Positions 9,506 through 19,843 of a stretch of DNA of 64,000 bases are shown here, piece by piece. Under the pieces are notes generated by a model that saw only the letters and a program-made list of their open reading frames with translations, was not told the DNA's origin and made no database searches. The stretch's first letter is position 1, and each line of letters starts with the position of its first letter. This DNA comes from Henriciella sp. GTDB lineage: Bacteria; Pseudomonadota; Alphaproteobacteria; Caulobacterales; Hyphomonadaceae. A program made the position numbers and the translations under genes. Location of the stretch: the NCBI RefSeq assembly GCF_029936995.1, contig NZ_JAPYRE010000003.1, positions 124,001 to 188,000 of the forward strand, given 5' to 3'.

Positions 9506-10080
9506 CTTACAAGTTCGCAGGCTTTTGCCAGAGCTTTCGGATATAGCGCGTGCTCTTCAAGGAGAACTCGTTCTGAAAGTGACCCAGCCGTATCGCCAGC
9601 TTTGACTGGCACCCGTGACTGCGCGATCACATCACCTTCGTCTACACCCTCTGTAACCCAGTGGACTGAACAACCTGCTTCCTTGTCGCCGGCTTCGATT
9701 GCGCGTCTGTGAGTGTCGAGGCCAGGGTATTTCGGCAGGAGTGAGGGGTGTATGTTGATCATCCGGCCAGCCCAGCGCGAAACGAAGCCAGGTGTAAGCA
9801 CCCTCATGAAACCAGCGAGTGCGATGATGTCCACACCTGTCTGGCACAGGACACGATCTATTTCGTTTTCGAAGCTCTCACGGCTTTCGTAGTTCTTGTG
9901 AGGGATTGCGACCGCTCGCACATTGAAGCCACGAGCAGTACTGAGACCGGATGCGTCAGCCCGGTTGGAGATGACGACGACAGGTTGAGCGGGATAGGCA
10001 TCGTCCTGGCAAGCCTTGAGGAGCTGCTCCATATTTGAGCCGCGGCCAGAGATCAGGATCGCAAGACGCAGGCGTTTCAT
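9487..10080 (-). CDS. purN: Phosphoribosylglycinamide formyltransferase
   Basis: Third step of purine synthesis: formylates GAR using 10-formyl-THF (197 aa). Recognised by ISGRGSNM near the N-terminus and the catalytic stretch GFMRVLTP...INIHPSLLPKYPGLDTH, which contains the catalytic Asn/His pair, with the Asp of the GVDEGD segment further on. Its ATG overlaps the purM stop as ATGA. Its last codons are shared with the ndk terminator on the other strand. Confidence 0.97.
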   Translation of the reverse strand: MKRLRLAILISGRGSNMEQLLKACQDDAYPAQPVVVISNRADASGLSTARGFNVRAVAIPHKNYESRESFENEIDRVLCQTGVDIIALAGFMRVLTPGFVSRWAGRMINIHPSLLPKYPGLDTHRRAIEAGDKEAGCSVHWVTEGVDEGDVIAQSRVPVKAGDTAGSLSERVLLEEHALYPKALAKACELVRKKPSS

Positions 10081-11102
10081 TCAGGTATAATATCGCCGAT
10101 CACAACCGGACTTTCTCCGCTTGCCTCAAGCGCGGCAATAGCCGTTTCTGCCTGATCTGCAGCCACGGCAAAAACGAGTCCAATTCCCATATTGAATGTG
10201 CGGTGCATTTCGTCTTCTGCAACATTACCTTCGGCTTGGAGCCAGCGAAAGACCTCTGGCACTGGCCAGCTGGCCCGGTCAAACCGGGCTGTCAGTCCAT
10301 CCGGCAGCATGCGTGGTACGTTCTCAGTCAGGCCGCCGCCTGTAATATGCGCGAGGCCCTTTACCCGGCCTTTGCGAATGAGCGGAAGTGCAGCATTCGA
10401 ATAAAGCCGGGTCGGCGTCAGCAGCGCCTCGCCAAGCGTTTCATTCGAGAAAGGCGAGGGCGCATTCCAGTCAAGACCAGAGCGTTCGACAATTCGCCGG
10501 ATGAGTGAGTAACCGTTGGAGTGCGGACCAGATGACCTGATGCCGATCAGCACATCGCCAGCTTTCATGTCATCAAGTTGGGGCAGGATCTGATCCCGCT
10601 CGACAGCTCCAACGACAAAGCCGGCCAGATCATAATGCCCTGGAGGATACATACCTGGCATTTCGGCTGTTTCACCGCCGACGAGCGCACAACCAGCCTG
10701 GCGACAGCCTTCAGCAATTCCGGAGATCACGCTTTCAGCGACACCGCTATCGAGTTTGCCACAGGCGAAATAGTCAAGGAAGAAAAGGGGTTCAGCACCC
10801 TGGGCGAGGACGTCATTGGCGCACATGGCGACAAGGTCGATTCCTACCGTCTTGTGGATGCCCGTTTCGAAAGCGAGCATGAGTTTTGTGCCAACGCCGT
10901 CTGTTCCCGAAACAAGGACAGGGTCTTTCCAGCCTTCTTTCCTAAGATCAAAAAGTGCGCCGAAGCCGCCAAGGCTTCCCATGACGCCAGCGCGCCGGGT
11001 CGCTTTCGCCATAGGAGAAATGGCATCAACAAGCCGTTCGCCTGCCTCAATATCGACACCGGCATCTTTGTAAGAAAGTGGAGTTTGGTCTTTGGTGCTC
11101 AT
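10077..11102 (-). CDS. purM: Phosphoribosylformylglycinamidine cyclo-ligase (AIR synthetase)
   Basis: Fifth step of purine synthesis: ATP-dependent closure of the imidazole ring of FGAM to AIR (341 aa). Family features seen are the N-terminal YKDAGVDIEAG, GTDGVGTKL, ALVGGETAEMPGMY and HITGGGL segments. The ATG at 11102 (MSTKDQTPLSYKDAG) is preferred over one six codons upstream because it gives the usual short lead-in. It overlaps purN by 4 bases, the standard purMN pair. Confidence 0.96.
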   Translation of the reverse strand: MSTKDQTPLSYKDAGVDIEAGERLVDAISPMAKATRRAGVMGSLGGFGALFDLRKEGWKDPVLVSGTDGVGTKLMLAFETGIHKTVGIDLVAMCANDVLAQGAEPLFFLDYFACGKLDSGVAESVISGIAEGCRQAGCALVGGETAEMPGMYPPGHYDLAGFVVGAVERDQILPQLDDMKAGDVLIGIRSSGPHSNGYSLIRRIVERSGLDWNAPSPFSNETLGEALLTPTRLYSNAALPLIRKGRVKGLAHITGGGLTENVPRMLPDGLTARFDRASWPVPEVFRWLQAEGNVAEDEMHRTFNMGIGLVFAVAADQAETAIAALEASGESPVVIGDIIPE

Positions 11103-11206
11103 GGAACAGCGCGTTAGCATGTGATGCAGGTTTCGACTAGCCAGCTAAGCGGTTCCAGATGTCGATGAGGCCTGCTAGAGAACCTTAAACACAGAAGGGC
11201 CCGCCA

Positions 11207-12235
11207 ATGATTCGTGTCGTGCTAATCGCCGCCATATTTGCAGCTACCGTGGTGAGCTCCGCGTATGGGCAGACCCGTGACATCTATACGATACGGGACA
11301 TTGAAGTAGAGGAGCAGGCAAGCTCGGTCATTCAGGCACAGCAGGAAGCGTTCATGAGTGCCCGGATCAAGGGTGCTTATCGTCTGGTTGAACGTTTAAC
11401 CCTGCCCGAAGATCGCGAGGGGCGGCTTGGAAACGGCGCGATTAGTGCCTCGGTAGCCAACCGTCTGGCAGCTGCTGTTGATGTTCAGGAGGAAACACGC
11501 GGTGGTGGACGCTATGTAGGTGAGCTCGCGATTGTCTATAATCCACAATATGTACGCCGTTTTCTCGAACAGCGTGGCATTCCCTATATTGATCAGGCCG
11601 CTCCTAAAGCAGTTGTCTTTCCTGTGTCCGAACGTTTCGCAGCCTCGGTCTGGGCAGATGCTTGGCCTGAGCAGTCGCAAGGTCGACTCGCTACTTATAA
11701 GACTTCCATGAACTCCGGGGCTTCTGCGCAGTCCGGCTGGGAGTTTCTTCGCGGTGATGTTGAAACCGCAGGGGCCCGACGAGCCATTAAAGCCAATCTG
11801 GTCGGTGAACCCGGCGCTTTCCGTGTCGAGCTTCAATCATTGACAGGTGCAGGCGAGACCAGCCTCGGATCAACGAGCACTGTGGCCACGTTAGAAGAGG
11901 CGGTAGAGGCCGCATCCTCTTTGCTGGATCATGTCTGGAAGCGTCAGTCCATTGTCCGTTCAAGCGAGCGCACCCCTGCCAGATCGTCTGTATTCTTCAC
12001 GTCGCTTGTTGAATGGAACTCGCTGCGCTCCGCGATGGCGCGTTCGCCACTGGTTTTCGATTTCGTGATTGAAGGCCTGTCAAAGGATGGCGCGGTAGTC
12101 GCATTTGTTCACGCCGGTGATACGCAACGTCTTGTCACGAACCTTCGCGAGCGAGGTGTCATGCTCGATACCGATCCTGACGGATGGGTCATGACATCCG
12201 CTGTTACGCGAGGACCTTTGTCAGGTGTCGAGTGA
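11207..12235 (+). CDS. DUF2066 family exported protein
   Basis: Protein of 342 aa with an N-terminal signal peptide (hydrophobic core at residues 3-17, AYGQ cleavage region near 22), so probably periplasmic. The segment from about residue 28 to 150 (YTIRDIEVEEQAS...AQQEAF...) matches the DUF2066 family, whose function is unknown. An AGAAGGG ribosome site precedes the ATG. It overlaps hdaA by GTGA and so is the first gene of a DUF2066-hdaA-ppk-ppx run; in related bacteria it often precedes hdaA (from memory). No catalytic motif is seen. Confidence 0.8.
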   Translation: MIRVVLIAAIFAATVVSSAYGQTRDIYTIRDIEVEEQASSVIQAQQEAFMSARIKGAYRLVERLTLPEDREGRLGNGAISASVANRLAAAVDVQEETRGGGRYVGELAIVYNPQYVRRFLEQRGIPYIDQAAPKAVVFPVSERFAASVWADAWPEQSQGRLATYKTSMNSGASAQSGWEFLRGDVETAGARRAIKANLVGEPGAFRVELQSLTGAGETSLGSTSTVATLEEAVEAASSLLDHVWKRQSIVRSSERTPARSSVFFTSLVEWNSLRSAMARSPLVFDFVIEGLSKDGAVVAFVHAGDTQRLVTNLRERGVMLDTDPDGWVMTSAVTRGPLSGVE

Positions 12236-12954
12236 ACGCACGAAAGAACAAACCACGCAGGCCTCGCCAGCTAGCGCTGGATTTTCCTGATGCCGGTCTA
12301 TCCCTAGATACACTTTCAGTGACACCGGCGAACAGGACCGCGATTGCGGTTCTGAAGCGGTGGCCAGACTGGCGTACACATGCCGTTGCCCTCGCGGGAG
12401 AGCCAAAGTCCGGCCTAACCACTGCTGCGCATGCCTGGGCTGAAAAAGCAGGCGGTGATGTCTATAGCGCACAGGTCTTCGATCGATTAACGCACAGGCA
12501 GATAGAGGTCATTGCGGCTGACGCGGTTGCCGTGGACCGGGCCGATACTATCACGAATGAGGATAACCTGCTTTCGCTCATCAATCTGTCAGGCCGTCTC
12601 GGTGGTTCAGTCCTGCTGACCGGACATACCGTTCCTGCACGTTGGCGGGTTCGACAGCCCGACCTGGTGTCGCGTTTAAAATCAATGACGCTGGTCGAGC
12701 TTGGGCCGCCTGACGACGAGATGGTTTCCATTCGCTTGCGCGCGGCGATGAAGCGGCGGTTCCTTAAATTGCCCGAAGATGTCGAAACCTATCTTCTTAC
12801 CAGGATTGAACGAAACTACGGGGCGCTCGAGACATTTGTTGAAAGCCTGCACGAGATGGCCGAGGGTCGCGAAGTGACTGTGCCACTAGCGCGGGAAGTA
12901 CTGGATGAGCAGGGCGGGACATGGCCCCTGTTTGATGATGGGGATGATCAGTGA
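12232..12954 (+). CDS. hdaA: HdaA-type regulatory inactivator of DnaA
   Basis: DnaA-related AAA+ protein of 240 aa; with the sliding clamp it stimulates DnaA-ATP hydrolysis to stop re-initiation of replication. A GTG start overlaps the previous stop as GTGA. The N-terminal QLALDF (residues 13-18) is a good clamp-binding motif. The sensor/arginine-finger region SRLKSM near residue 145 is retained. Oddity: the Walker A loop reads GEPKSGLT (56-63), with leucine in place of the invariant lysine. ppk follows with another GTGA overlap. Assignment rests on the clamp motif, fold layout and gene context. Confidence 0.85.
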   Translation: MNARKNKPRRPRQLALDFPDAGLSLDTLSVTPANRTAIAVLKRWPDWRTHAVALAGEPKSGLTTAAHAWAEKAGGDVYSAQVFDRLTHRQIEVIAADAVAVDRADTITNEDNLLSLINLSGRLGGSVLLTGHTVPARWRVRQPDLVSRLKSMTLVELGPPDDEMVSIRLRAAMKRRFLKLPEDVETYLLTRIERNYGALETFVESLHEMAEGREVTVPLAREVLDEQGGTWPLFDDGDDQ

Positions 12955-15170
12955 CGCAAAAAGAGAGCCAGGCAGTATCGCAGAGGCCCGTAAAGCCGCT
13001 GGAGGCAACAAAGCTCGACACGGCTTTGTTGAAGAAGCCTGAGCGCTTTCTCAATCGCGAACTGTCCTGGTTGCGCTTTAATGAGCGGGTCCTTGAGGAG
13101 GCGTATAATGCGACACACCCGCTTCTTGAACGATTGCGTTTTCTGTCGATCTCATCCAGCAATCTCGATGAATTCTTCATGGTGCGCTATGCAGGGCTGC
13201 GAGAGCAGTTTCGTGCAGGCGTCACCCGGCCGAGCCAGGATGGTCTGACGCCAGAGGAGCAGGTTGCTGCTATCGAGAAGCATTCTGCAAAGCTGATGGA
13301 GGCCCAGCAGGCCTGTTGGAAGGAGCTGAGAGGCCTTTTGTCAAAAAACAAGGTCGATGTGCTCACAATGGCCGACCTGACAAATGCCGATCTCAAATGG
13401 TTGCGCGAGCATTTCGAGGAAAATGTCTTCCCGATCCTCACGCCTCAAGCTGTGGATCCTGCCCACCCGTTTCCCTTCATTCCCAACCTCGGCTTTGCCG
13501 TCGCGTTCCAGCTCGTTCCTGAAAAGGCGACCACCGAGGCGATGGTTGGTCTGGTGCCAATGCCGGCCTTTTCCCCGCGTTTCATCCGGCTACCGGACAG
13601 GGCGAAAAAAGGCATCCGTTTTGTACGCCTAGAAAGCGTGATCGCACAATTTATGGATATGCTGTTTCCGGGCTTCAGCTCGAATGGCCACTGTGTTTTC
13701 CGCATTGTCCGCGACAGCGACATCGAGATCGAGGAAGAGGCCGAGGATCTCATCCATGAGTTTGAGATCCTGTTGAAGCAACGCCGCCGAGGACGCATTG
13801 TGCGTATCCACATCGATGGTGACGCCCCCGCACAGCTACAGGATTTCATTACGCGAGAGATCGGTGCTGAAGAGCGCGATATCATGGTTCTCAAGGGGCT
13901 TTTGGGTATGAAAAGCCTCGCCGAGCTCATCGTGGATGACCGGAAGGACCTACAGTTTCAACCCTATGAGCCTAGGTATCCTGAACGTATCCGCGAAATG
14001 GGGGGCGACTGTTTCGCCGCAATAAAGGCTAAGGACATTATCGTTCATCACCCGTACGAGTCCTTCGATGTCGTCGTACAGTTCATCCGTCAGGCGGCTG
14101 TAGACCCGGACGTCATCGCCATCAAACAGACGCTCTATCGAACGACACTTAATTCTCCTATCGTTTCGGCACTTATGGAAGCCGCTGAGATGGGCAAGAA
14201 CGTCACTGCGTTGGTGGAGATCAAGGCGCGATTTGATGAAGAGACAAACTTGCGTCTCGCCCGTGATCTGGAACGCGCTGGCGTTCAGGTGGTGTATGGC
14301 TTCATCGACTATAAGACGCACGCAAAAGTCTCACTGGTCGTGCGCCGAGAGGATGACAGGCTGCACAGCTACACCCACTTCGGTACCGGCAATTATCATC
14401 CAGTTACGGCGCGTATTTATACCGATCTGTCCCTGTTTACTGCTGATCCGGGCCTCGCGCGTGATGCCAACAAGCTGTTTAATTATGTGACCGCCTACCG
14501 CGAGCCGCCAGATGTCGCTCCAGACTTTGAGAAAATCGCCATGTCTCCGCGCACGCTCGAGTCACGCCTAGTCGATATGATTAACCAGGAAGCAAAAAAT
14601 GCAAAGGAGGGACGGCCGTCTGGGGTGTGGGCGAAAATGAACTCGCTCGTGGATAATGACGTTATCGATGCGCTTTACAGGGCCAGTCAGGCTGGTGTGC
14701 CTGTCAATCTGATCGTACGCGGCATCTGTTGTCTTCGGCCAGGGGTCAAGGGACTGTCCGAGAACATTCAGGTCAAAAGTCTGATCGGGCGATTTCTGGA
14801 GCATTCCCGGATCGTCTGCTTTGCCAATGGCGAGATGCTGCCATCGCCAAAAGCCATCATCTATATTTCTTCAGCTGACTGGATGCAGCGTAATCTCAAA
14901 CGTCGTGTCGAATCCCTCGTACCGGTGGAGAATCCGACGGTTCACAGGCAGGTGCTGAATCAGATCATGATTGCCAACCTCAACGATGATGAGCAGAGCT
15001 GGGAGATGGACGGCGACGGCGATTTCCACCGTCTGCGGCCGCCGGACAGGGGGGAAGGCTTCAGCGCCCACAGATATTTTATGGAGAATCCGAGCCTGTC
15101 CGGGCGTGGTAATGCCCTGGTCGTCAGCATTCCACCGCGTCTTGCGCCGAAAAAGCGGAGCAAAACCTGA
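12951..15170 (+). CDS. ppk: Polyphosphate kinase 1
   Basis: Makes inorganic polyphosphate from ATP, reversibly (739 aa). The N-terminal domain has RFLNRELSWLRFNERVLEEA; the autophosphorylated histidine is H457 in DYKTHAK; a second PLD-type histidine lies in FLEHSRIVCF. The start is GTG, overlapping hdaA as GTGA. ppx follows 2 bases later, so synthesis and degradation enzymes are coupled in one transcript together with the replication regulator HdaA. Confidence 0.97.
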   Translation: MTQKESQAVSQRPVKPLEATKLDTALLKKPERFLNRELSWLRFNERVLEEAYNATHPLLERLRFLSISSSNLDEFFMVRYAGLREQFRAGVTRPSQDGLTPEEQVAAIEKHSAKLMEAQQACWKELRGLLSKNKVDVLTMADLTNADLKWLREHFEENVFPILTPQAVDPAHPFPFIPNLGFAVAFQLVPEKATTEAMVGLVPMPAFSPRFIRLPDRAKKGIRFVRLESVIAQFMDMLFPGFSSNGHCVFRIVRDSDIEIEEEAEDLIHEFEILLKQRRRGRIVRIHIDGDAPAQLQDFITREIGAEERDIMVLKGLLGMKSLAELIVDDRKDLQFQPYEPRYPERIREMGGDCFAAIKAKDIIVHHPYESFDVVVQFIRQAAVDPDVIAIKQTLYRTTLNSPIVSALMEAAEMGKNVTALVEIKARFDEETNLRLARDLERAGVQVVYGFIDYKTHAKVSLVVRREDDRLHSYTHFGTGNYHPVTARIYTDLSLFTADPGLARDANKLFNYVTAYREPPDVAPDFEKIAMSPRTLESRLVDMINQEAKNAKEGRPSGVWAKMNSLVDNDVIDALYRASQAGVPVNLIVRGICCLRPGVKGLSENIQVKSLIGRFLEHSRIVCFANGEMLPSPKAIIYISSADWMQRNLKRRVESLVPVENPTVHRQVLNQIMIANLNDDEQSWEMDGDGDFHRLRPPDRGEGFSAHRYFMENPSLSGRGNALVVSIPPRLAPKKRSKT

Positions 15171-15172
15171 TT

Positions 15173-16672
15173 ATGCTACCAGCGCTAAGACCGCAAAAAT
15201 CGGCGGTTGTTGACATCGGTTCGAACTCGGTGCGCTTGGTGATCTATGAAGTGACAGGCGCATCTGCCCTGCCATACTTCAACGAGAAGGTTCTGGCCGG
15301 ACTTGGCAGAGGCCTTCCGGAGACAGGTAAGCTTTCGCCGGAAGGTGTGCAGCAGGCACTCGCGGCGCTGCGCCGGTTTCGTGCGATCCTGAAAGGGCTT
15401 GAGGTCAGCGAAGTTATTGCCGTCGCAACCGCCGCCGTGCGCGAAGCAAGTGATGGGCAGGACTTTGCACGCCAGGCTGCTGCCGAGCTCGGTGCGCGGC
15501 TGCAAATTCTATCTGGTAGCGATGAGGGAAGGTTATCCGCGCTTGGCGTGCAGGTCGGTTTCAACGAGGCCGAAGGGATTGTGGGGGACCTTGGGGGCTC
15601 CAGTCTCGAATTTCACAGACTTGGATCAGCGGTTCAAGAGACTGCTGGTGAGACCCATCCGCTGGGCCCTTTTTCACTGCCTATACCGGATGATGCGAAG
15701 CCTGCCGAGCGGCGCAAGGCGATAAGAAAGGCGCTGAAGGGTTCCGAGTTACTGCGCTCAGGTGGCCGCCGGTTATATGCCGTTGGTGGTTCCTGGCGGG
15801 CGATTGCAAGTGTGCATATTGAACTCACCGCCTATCCACTCGGAATATTGCACGGTTACCGTATGGATGGTCAGGCTTTGCGCTACGCCGTGCGCGAAAT
15901 TGTTTCCGTGCAGCGCGACAAGGATATGGCACAAAGGATTTCTTCGCTTGTCGGGCGTCGTTACGACACTCTCATCCACGCCGCACTGGTGCTCGACGAG
16001 GCCTTTGACATGGGAAACTTCAAAGAGGTGGTTGTCTCTGCGAATGGGCTGCGAGAAGGCGTCCTGTTTGACCAGCAGGGCAGGACACTCTTTGATAGTC
16101 CGGACTGGCTTCCTGGCGATCCTCTGTTTGATGGTCTGGTTGCCTATTTGCGCTTGGACACATCCCAGTACCAGTTTGGTGAAGCTCTCTATGAATTTGT
16201 GAGGCCGGTTCTTCCGAAATCGGTCTCTCGCGAGCGCCTATTTCGAGCGGCCTGCCTCGCTGCAGACTGTGGCGGGCGATACCATCCAGACCATCGTGCG
16301 GATATGGCCTTTTATCTGATCTTGCGTTCGCCCGTGCGATGTCTGAGTCATCACGACCGTGTCTTGCTCGCTCATGCCATAGGTGCTCGGTACACACATA
16401 AATTCCGTCGACCAAAAGCGTTTGCACGACTGGGGCGCGATTCTGATGAGCAGGTGGCGCGTATAATGGGCGCAGCCATGCGGTTGGGCGCTGTTTTTTC
16501 AGGCCGTTCTGCGGCTCTGATGAAACAGGCAAGGTTGCGGACAACCAAGTCGAAACTCATTCTGGAAGTCAGCCCGGAAAATGCCGATATGATATCTGCG
16601 ACAGTCGAGAAGCGGTTGTCACAACTTGCCTCATTCATGAACCTGGATGCCCAGGTCGCGATAGAAGCGTAA
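15173..16672 (+). CDS. ppx: Exopolyphosphatase, Ppx/GppA family
   Basis: Releases terminal phosphate from polyphosphate, or pppGpp in the GppA branch (499 aa). ASKHA-fold phosphate loops are visible: VVDIGSNSVRLVIYE near residue 13 and GDLGGSSLEF near 139. The C-terminal half (LAADCGGRYHPDHR) resembles the HD-like region of longer Ppx proteins. It starts 2 bases after ppk, which favours the polyphosphate role over GppA, although both activities may exist in one protein. Confidence 0.92.
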   Translation: MLPALRPQKSAVVDIGSNSVRLVIYEVTGASALPYFNEKVLAGLGRGLPETGKLSPEGVQQALAALRRFRAILKGLEVSEVIAVATAAVREASDGQDFARQAAAELGARLQILSGSDEGRLSALGVQVGFNEAEGIVGDLGGSSLEFHRLGSAVQETAGETHPLGPFSLPIPDDAKPAERRKAIRKALKGSELLRSGGRRLYAVGGSWRAIASVHIELTAYPLGILHGYRMDGQALRYAVREIVSVQRDKDMAQRISSLVGRRYDTLIHAALVLDEAFDMGNFKEVVVSANGLREGVLFDQQGRTLFDSPDWLPGDPLFDGLVAYLRLDTSQYQFGEALYEFVRPVLPKSVSRERLFRAACLAADCGGRYHPDHRADMAFYLILRSPVRCLSHHDRVLLAHAIGARYTHKFRRPKAFARLGRDSDEQVARIMGAAMRLGAVFSGRSAALMKQARLRTTKSKLILEVSPENADMISATVEKRLSQLASFMNLDAQVAIEA

Positions 16673-16691
16673 ATGACGGTATTAGCTGACG

Positions 16692-17864
16692 CTAGGTCTT
16701 CGGCTCGAAAAGACGCACTTGGCCATTTTCAAATGAAAGTGCGAGTTTTCCGGTGAGGAGTGCATGCGCTTTCTTGCCGAAAATTTCATTTCGCCAGCCT
16801 GTAAATGCAGCAATGTCCTCTGATGTTTCACCGCGAGCGATACGCTCAATATCTGCCGCATTCGCAATCAAGCGTGGGACGACATTATTGTCATCGCTGA
16901 CGGCCTTGAGAAGGACTTTCAGCATTTCTGGCGCGCCAGCCGGGGTTTGCGGATTTTGCTGGCGCTTGGGCAGGCGTGGTGCGTAAGCTTCCGGATCAGC
17001 TGCCGCCGCTTCAACGGTTTCTGTTAGACCGTTGGCTGTCCTGGAACGTATAAAGCCTTTCGGGACGGCGCGCAGGCGATCAAAGTGCTCTTCTGACTTT
17101 GGTTTCTGGTCAGCAATTTCCTGAACGGCTTCGTCCTTGAGAATACGCCGCCGGGGCCGATCGAGCGCTTGTGCCTGACGCTCACGCCATTCAGCGACCG
17201 CTGCGAAGACGGCAAGATAGTCCTTGTGCGTCTTGCGAAATTTCAGTCTCTGCCAGGCATTCTTCGGGTCGTTGTCGTAAAGAGCAGGATCAGTAAGCTC
17301 CTGCATCTCGCTGGCGACCCAGTCCGTGCGGTCAAGCGCGCTCAACTCATCGCGCATCCATTGATAGGCATCACGCAGATGGGTGACATCCCCAAGGGCG
17401 TATTTGAGTTGCTTGTCTGACAATGGACGACGCTTCCAGTCGGTGAACTGGCTCGACTTGTCGATATGCCGTTTCAGAACGCGCTGGATAAGGTTGTCGT
17501 AGGAAATGGAATCACCAAGCCCCAGGGCCATTGCGGCTACCTGTGTGTCGAAAATTGGAGCAGGGGGCTTGCCCATGAGCCGTGTAAATATTTCCATGTC
17601 CTGACGTGCAGCGTGAAAAACCTTGATACGCGATGTATCCGCCAAGAGGTCCAGGAATGGCTGCAGATCGATTCCGTCGGCTTTCGGGTCTATCAATCCC
17701 TCAACACCGGGCGCTGAAGCCTGGATGAGACAGAGTTCCGGCCAGAAGGTCGTTTCCCGATGAAATTCGGTATCAACACAGATAAAATCACCTTCGGAGA
17801 GGGATTTGCAGAACTTTTTCAGTTCTTCCTGCTCTGTAATCGGTGTCAGCGTCTTGTCAGTCAT
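16692..17864 (-). CDS. rnd: Ribonuclease D
   Basis: 3'-to-5' exoribonuclease for tRNA and small-RNA maturation (390 aa). DEDD exonuclease residues are visible in [22 protein letters not shown] and the [11 protein letters not shown] motif. The C-terminal half holds HRDC-type helical regions. The ATG at 17864 ([12 protein letters not shown]) is preferred: an in-frame extension of 67 residues upstream has no family similarity and would run into the aspS leader. It is divergent from aspS with 92 bases between them and convergent with ppx. Confidence 0.95.
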   Translation of the reverse strand: MTDKTLTPITEQEELKKFCKSLSEGDFICVDTEFHRETTFWPELCLIQASAPGVEGLIDPKADGIDLQPFLDLLADTSRIKVFHAARQDMEIFTRLMGKPPAPIFDTQVAAMALGLGDSISYDNLIQRVLKRHIDKSSQFTDWKRRPLSDKQLKYALGDVTHLRDAYQWMRDELSALDRTDWVASEMQELTDPALYDNDPKNAWQRLKFRKTHKDYLAVFAAVAEWRERQAQALDRPRRRILKDEAVQEIADQKPKSEEHFDRLRAVPKGFIRSRTANGLTETVEAAAADPEAYAPRLPKRQQNPQTPAGAPEMLKVLLKAVSDDNNVVPRLIANAADIERIARGETSEDIAAFTGWRNEIFGKKAHALLTGKLALSFENGQVRLFEPKT

Positions 17865-17956
17865 GGCGCGCACGCGTATCGCATCCGCAGAACAAAGGCG
17901 AGAGGCGGCTTGCGAAAAGCTTGATCCTCCTACAGACAAATCCTCGGAGCGAGAGA

Positions 17957-19798
17957 ATGCATGCATACCGCTCGCATACTTGCGGTGAGCTGACCAAGGC
18001 TCAAACTGGCGAACGTGTGAAACTGTCCGGCTGGCTACACAGACGGCGTGAACATCCCAATGCACTATTTATTGATTTGCGTGATCATTATGGCGTTACT
18101 CAGGTCGTCGTATATCCCAGTGCCAGCTTTTATGAAGAAGCCAAGCGCGCCACGGCCGAGAGCGTCCTGACGATCGAAGGCGAGGTGATTGCCCGGGAGG
18201 CCGATCAGGTGAATCCTGAGTTGACGACGGGCGAGATTGAAGTCCCTGCGACAGAGCTCAAGGTCGAAAGCCTGGCTGCAAAGCTACCGCTGCCAGTGTT
18301 CGGTGAGCCAGAGTATCCGGAAGATGTTCGCCTGCGGCACCGCTATCTCGACCTGCGTCGTGAAACCTTGCATGCCAATATGGTATTGCGCAGCGATGTC
18401 ATCACTTCGCTGCGTCGGCGCATGGTCGCGCAAGGCTTTACCGAGTATCAGACGCCGATTTTGACAGCCTCCTCACCTGAGGGCGCACGTGACTTCCTCG
18501 TGCCATCGCGGCTGCATCCGGGTGAATTCTACGCGCTGCCTCAGGCGCCGCAGCAATTCAAGCAGTTGCTGATGATTTCCGGCTTCGACCGCTATTTCCA
18601 GATCGCGCCGTGTTTCCGCGATGAGGACGCACGTGCAGACCGGTCTCCTGGTGAGTTCTACCAGCTCGATATTGAGATGAGCTTTGTCGAGCAGGATGAT
18701 GTCTTTAATGCCATCGAGCCCGTCATGCGCGGTGTCTTCGAGGAATTTGCCGACTGGCATGGCAAGAACCGCACGATGCCGGACGGGCCGTTCCCGCGTA
18801 TTCCCTATGCTGAGGCAATGGCGAAGTATGGATCCGACAAGCCGGACCTGCGAAATCCGCTCGAACTGGCTGATGTTACCGACTTCTTCAAGGATGATAG
18901 CAAAACCGGTTTCGGCATCTTTGCCAAGATCATCGCCGGTGGAGGCAAGGTCATCGCGGTGCCTGCCCCAAAGTCGGCGGCGGAGAAATCCCGCAAGTTC
19001 TTCGACGACATGGACAAGTGGGCGAAGAAGGAAATGCAGGCGCCGGGCCTTGGTTATGCGCGTCTCAAGGAAGCCGATAATGGCGGTGTCGACAGCCAGG
19101 ATCCGGTGCTGAAAAATTTTGAGCCGGGACATCTAGCGGGCCTGCTCGAATATCTTGGGCTGGGCGCGGGCGATGGCATCTTCTTCTCAGCAGGCAAGTA
19201 CACAGACGCCTATAAGCTGGCTGGCGCGGCCCGTGACAAGGTTGGTGAGGAGCTTGGCCTGATCGAGCAGGGCATCTTCCGTTTCTGCTGGATTGTCGAT
19301 TTCCCGATGTATGAGTGGGACGAAGACAACAAGAAGGTCGATTTCTCGCACAATCCGTTCTCCATGCCCCAAGGTGGGCTGGAAGCGCTGGAGCAGGCCG
19401 ACACGGTCGAGAAGCAGCTCGACCTCAAGGCTTTCCAGTATGATATCGTCTGTAATGGCATCGAGCTGTCATCCGGCGCGATCCGGAACCACCGTCCGGA
19501 CATCATGCTCAAGGCGTTTGATCTTGCTGGTTATGGTTCTGAGGTTGTGGAAGAGGAATTCGGCGGCATGCTGAATGCCTTCCGCTACGGGGCCCCGCCG
19601 CATGGCGGTATCGCGCCTGGTGTCGACCGTATCGTCATGCTGCTCGCAGATGCGACAAATATCCGGGATGTGACCCTGTTCCCGATGAACCAGCAGGCTC
19701 GTGACCTGATGATGGGAGCGCCTTCGCCGGTTGACGAGAAGCAGCTGCGGGAACTCAATATCCGTCTTGCTCCACAGGTGAAGAAGGAACAGGGCTAG
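17957..19798 (+). CDS. aspS: Aspartyl-tRNA synthetase
   Basis: Class II synthetase that charges tRNA-Asp (613 aa, the bacterial type with a GAD insertion). The N-terminal OB-fold starts [12 protein letters not shown]. Motif 2 lies in the [12 protein letters not shown] segment and motif 3 in [13 protein letters not shown] near the C-terminus. The ATG at 17957, preceded by GGAGCGAGAGA, gives the conserved N-terminus; an in-frame start 38 codons earlier is unlikely. Many alphaproteobacterial AspRS enzymes are non-discriminating and also charge tRNA-Asn; sequence alone cannot decide here. Confidence 0.97.
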   Translation: MHAYRSHTCGELTKAQTGERVKLSGWLHRRREHPNALFIDLRDHYGVTQVVVYPSASFYEEAKRATAESVLTIEGEVIAREADQVNPELTTGEIEVPATELKVESLAAKLPLPVFGEPEYPEDVRLRHRYLDLRRETLHANMVLRSDVITSLRRRMVAQGFTEYQTPILTASSPEGARDFLVPSRLHPGEFYALPQAPQQFKQLLMISGFDRYFQIAPCFRDEDARADRSPGEFYQLDIEMSFVEQDDVFNAIEPVMRGVFEEFADWHGKNRTMPDGPFPRIPYAEAMAKYGSDKPDLRNPLELADVTDFFKDDSKTGFGIFAKIIAGGGKVIAVPAPKSAAEKSRKFFDDMDKWAKKEMQAPGLGYARLKEADNGGVDSQDPVLKNFEPGHLAGLLEYLGLGAGDGIFFSAGKYTDAYKLAGAARDKVGEELGLIEQGIFRFCWIVDFPMYEWDEDNKKVDFSHNPFSMPQGGLEALEQADTVEKQLDLKAFQYDIVCNGIELSSGAIRNHRPDIMLKAFDLAGYGSEVVEEEFGGMLNAFRYGAPPHGGIAPGVDRIVMLLADATNIRDVTLFPMNQQARDLMMGAPSPVDEKQLRELNIRLAPQVKKEQG

Positions 19799-19843
19799 AC
19801 AAAGGAAGGATGGGTATCTCTTCCGGGACTCATCCTGACTGGC

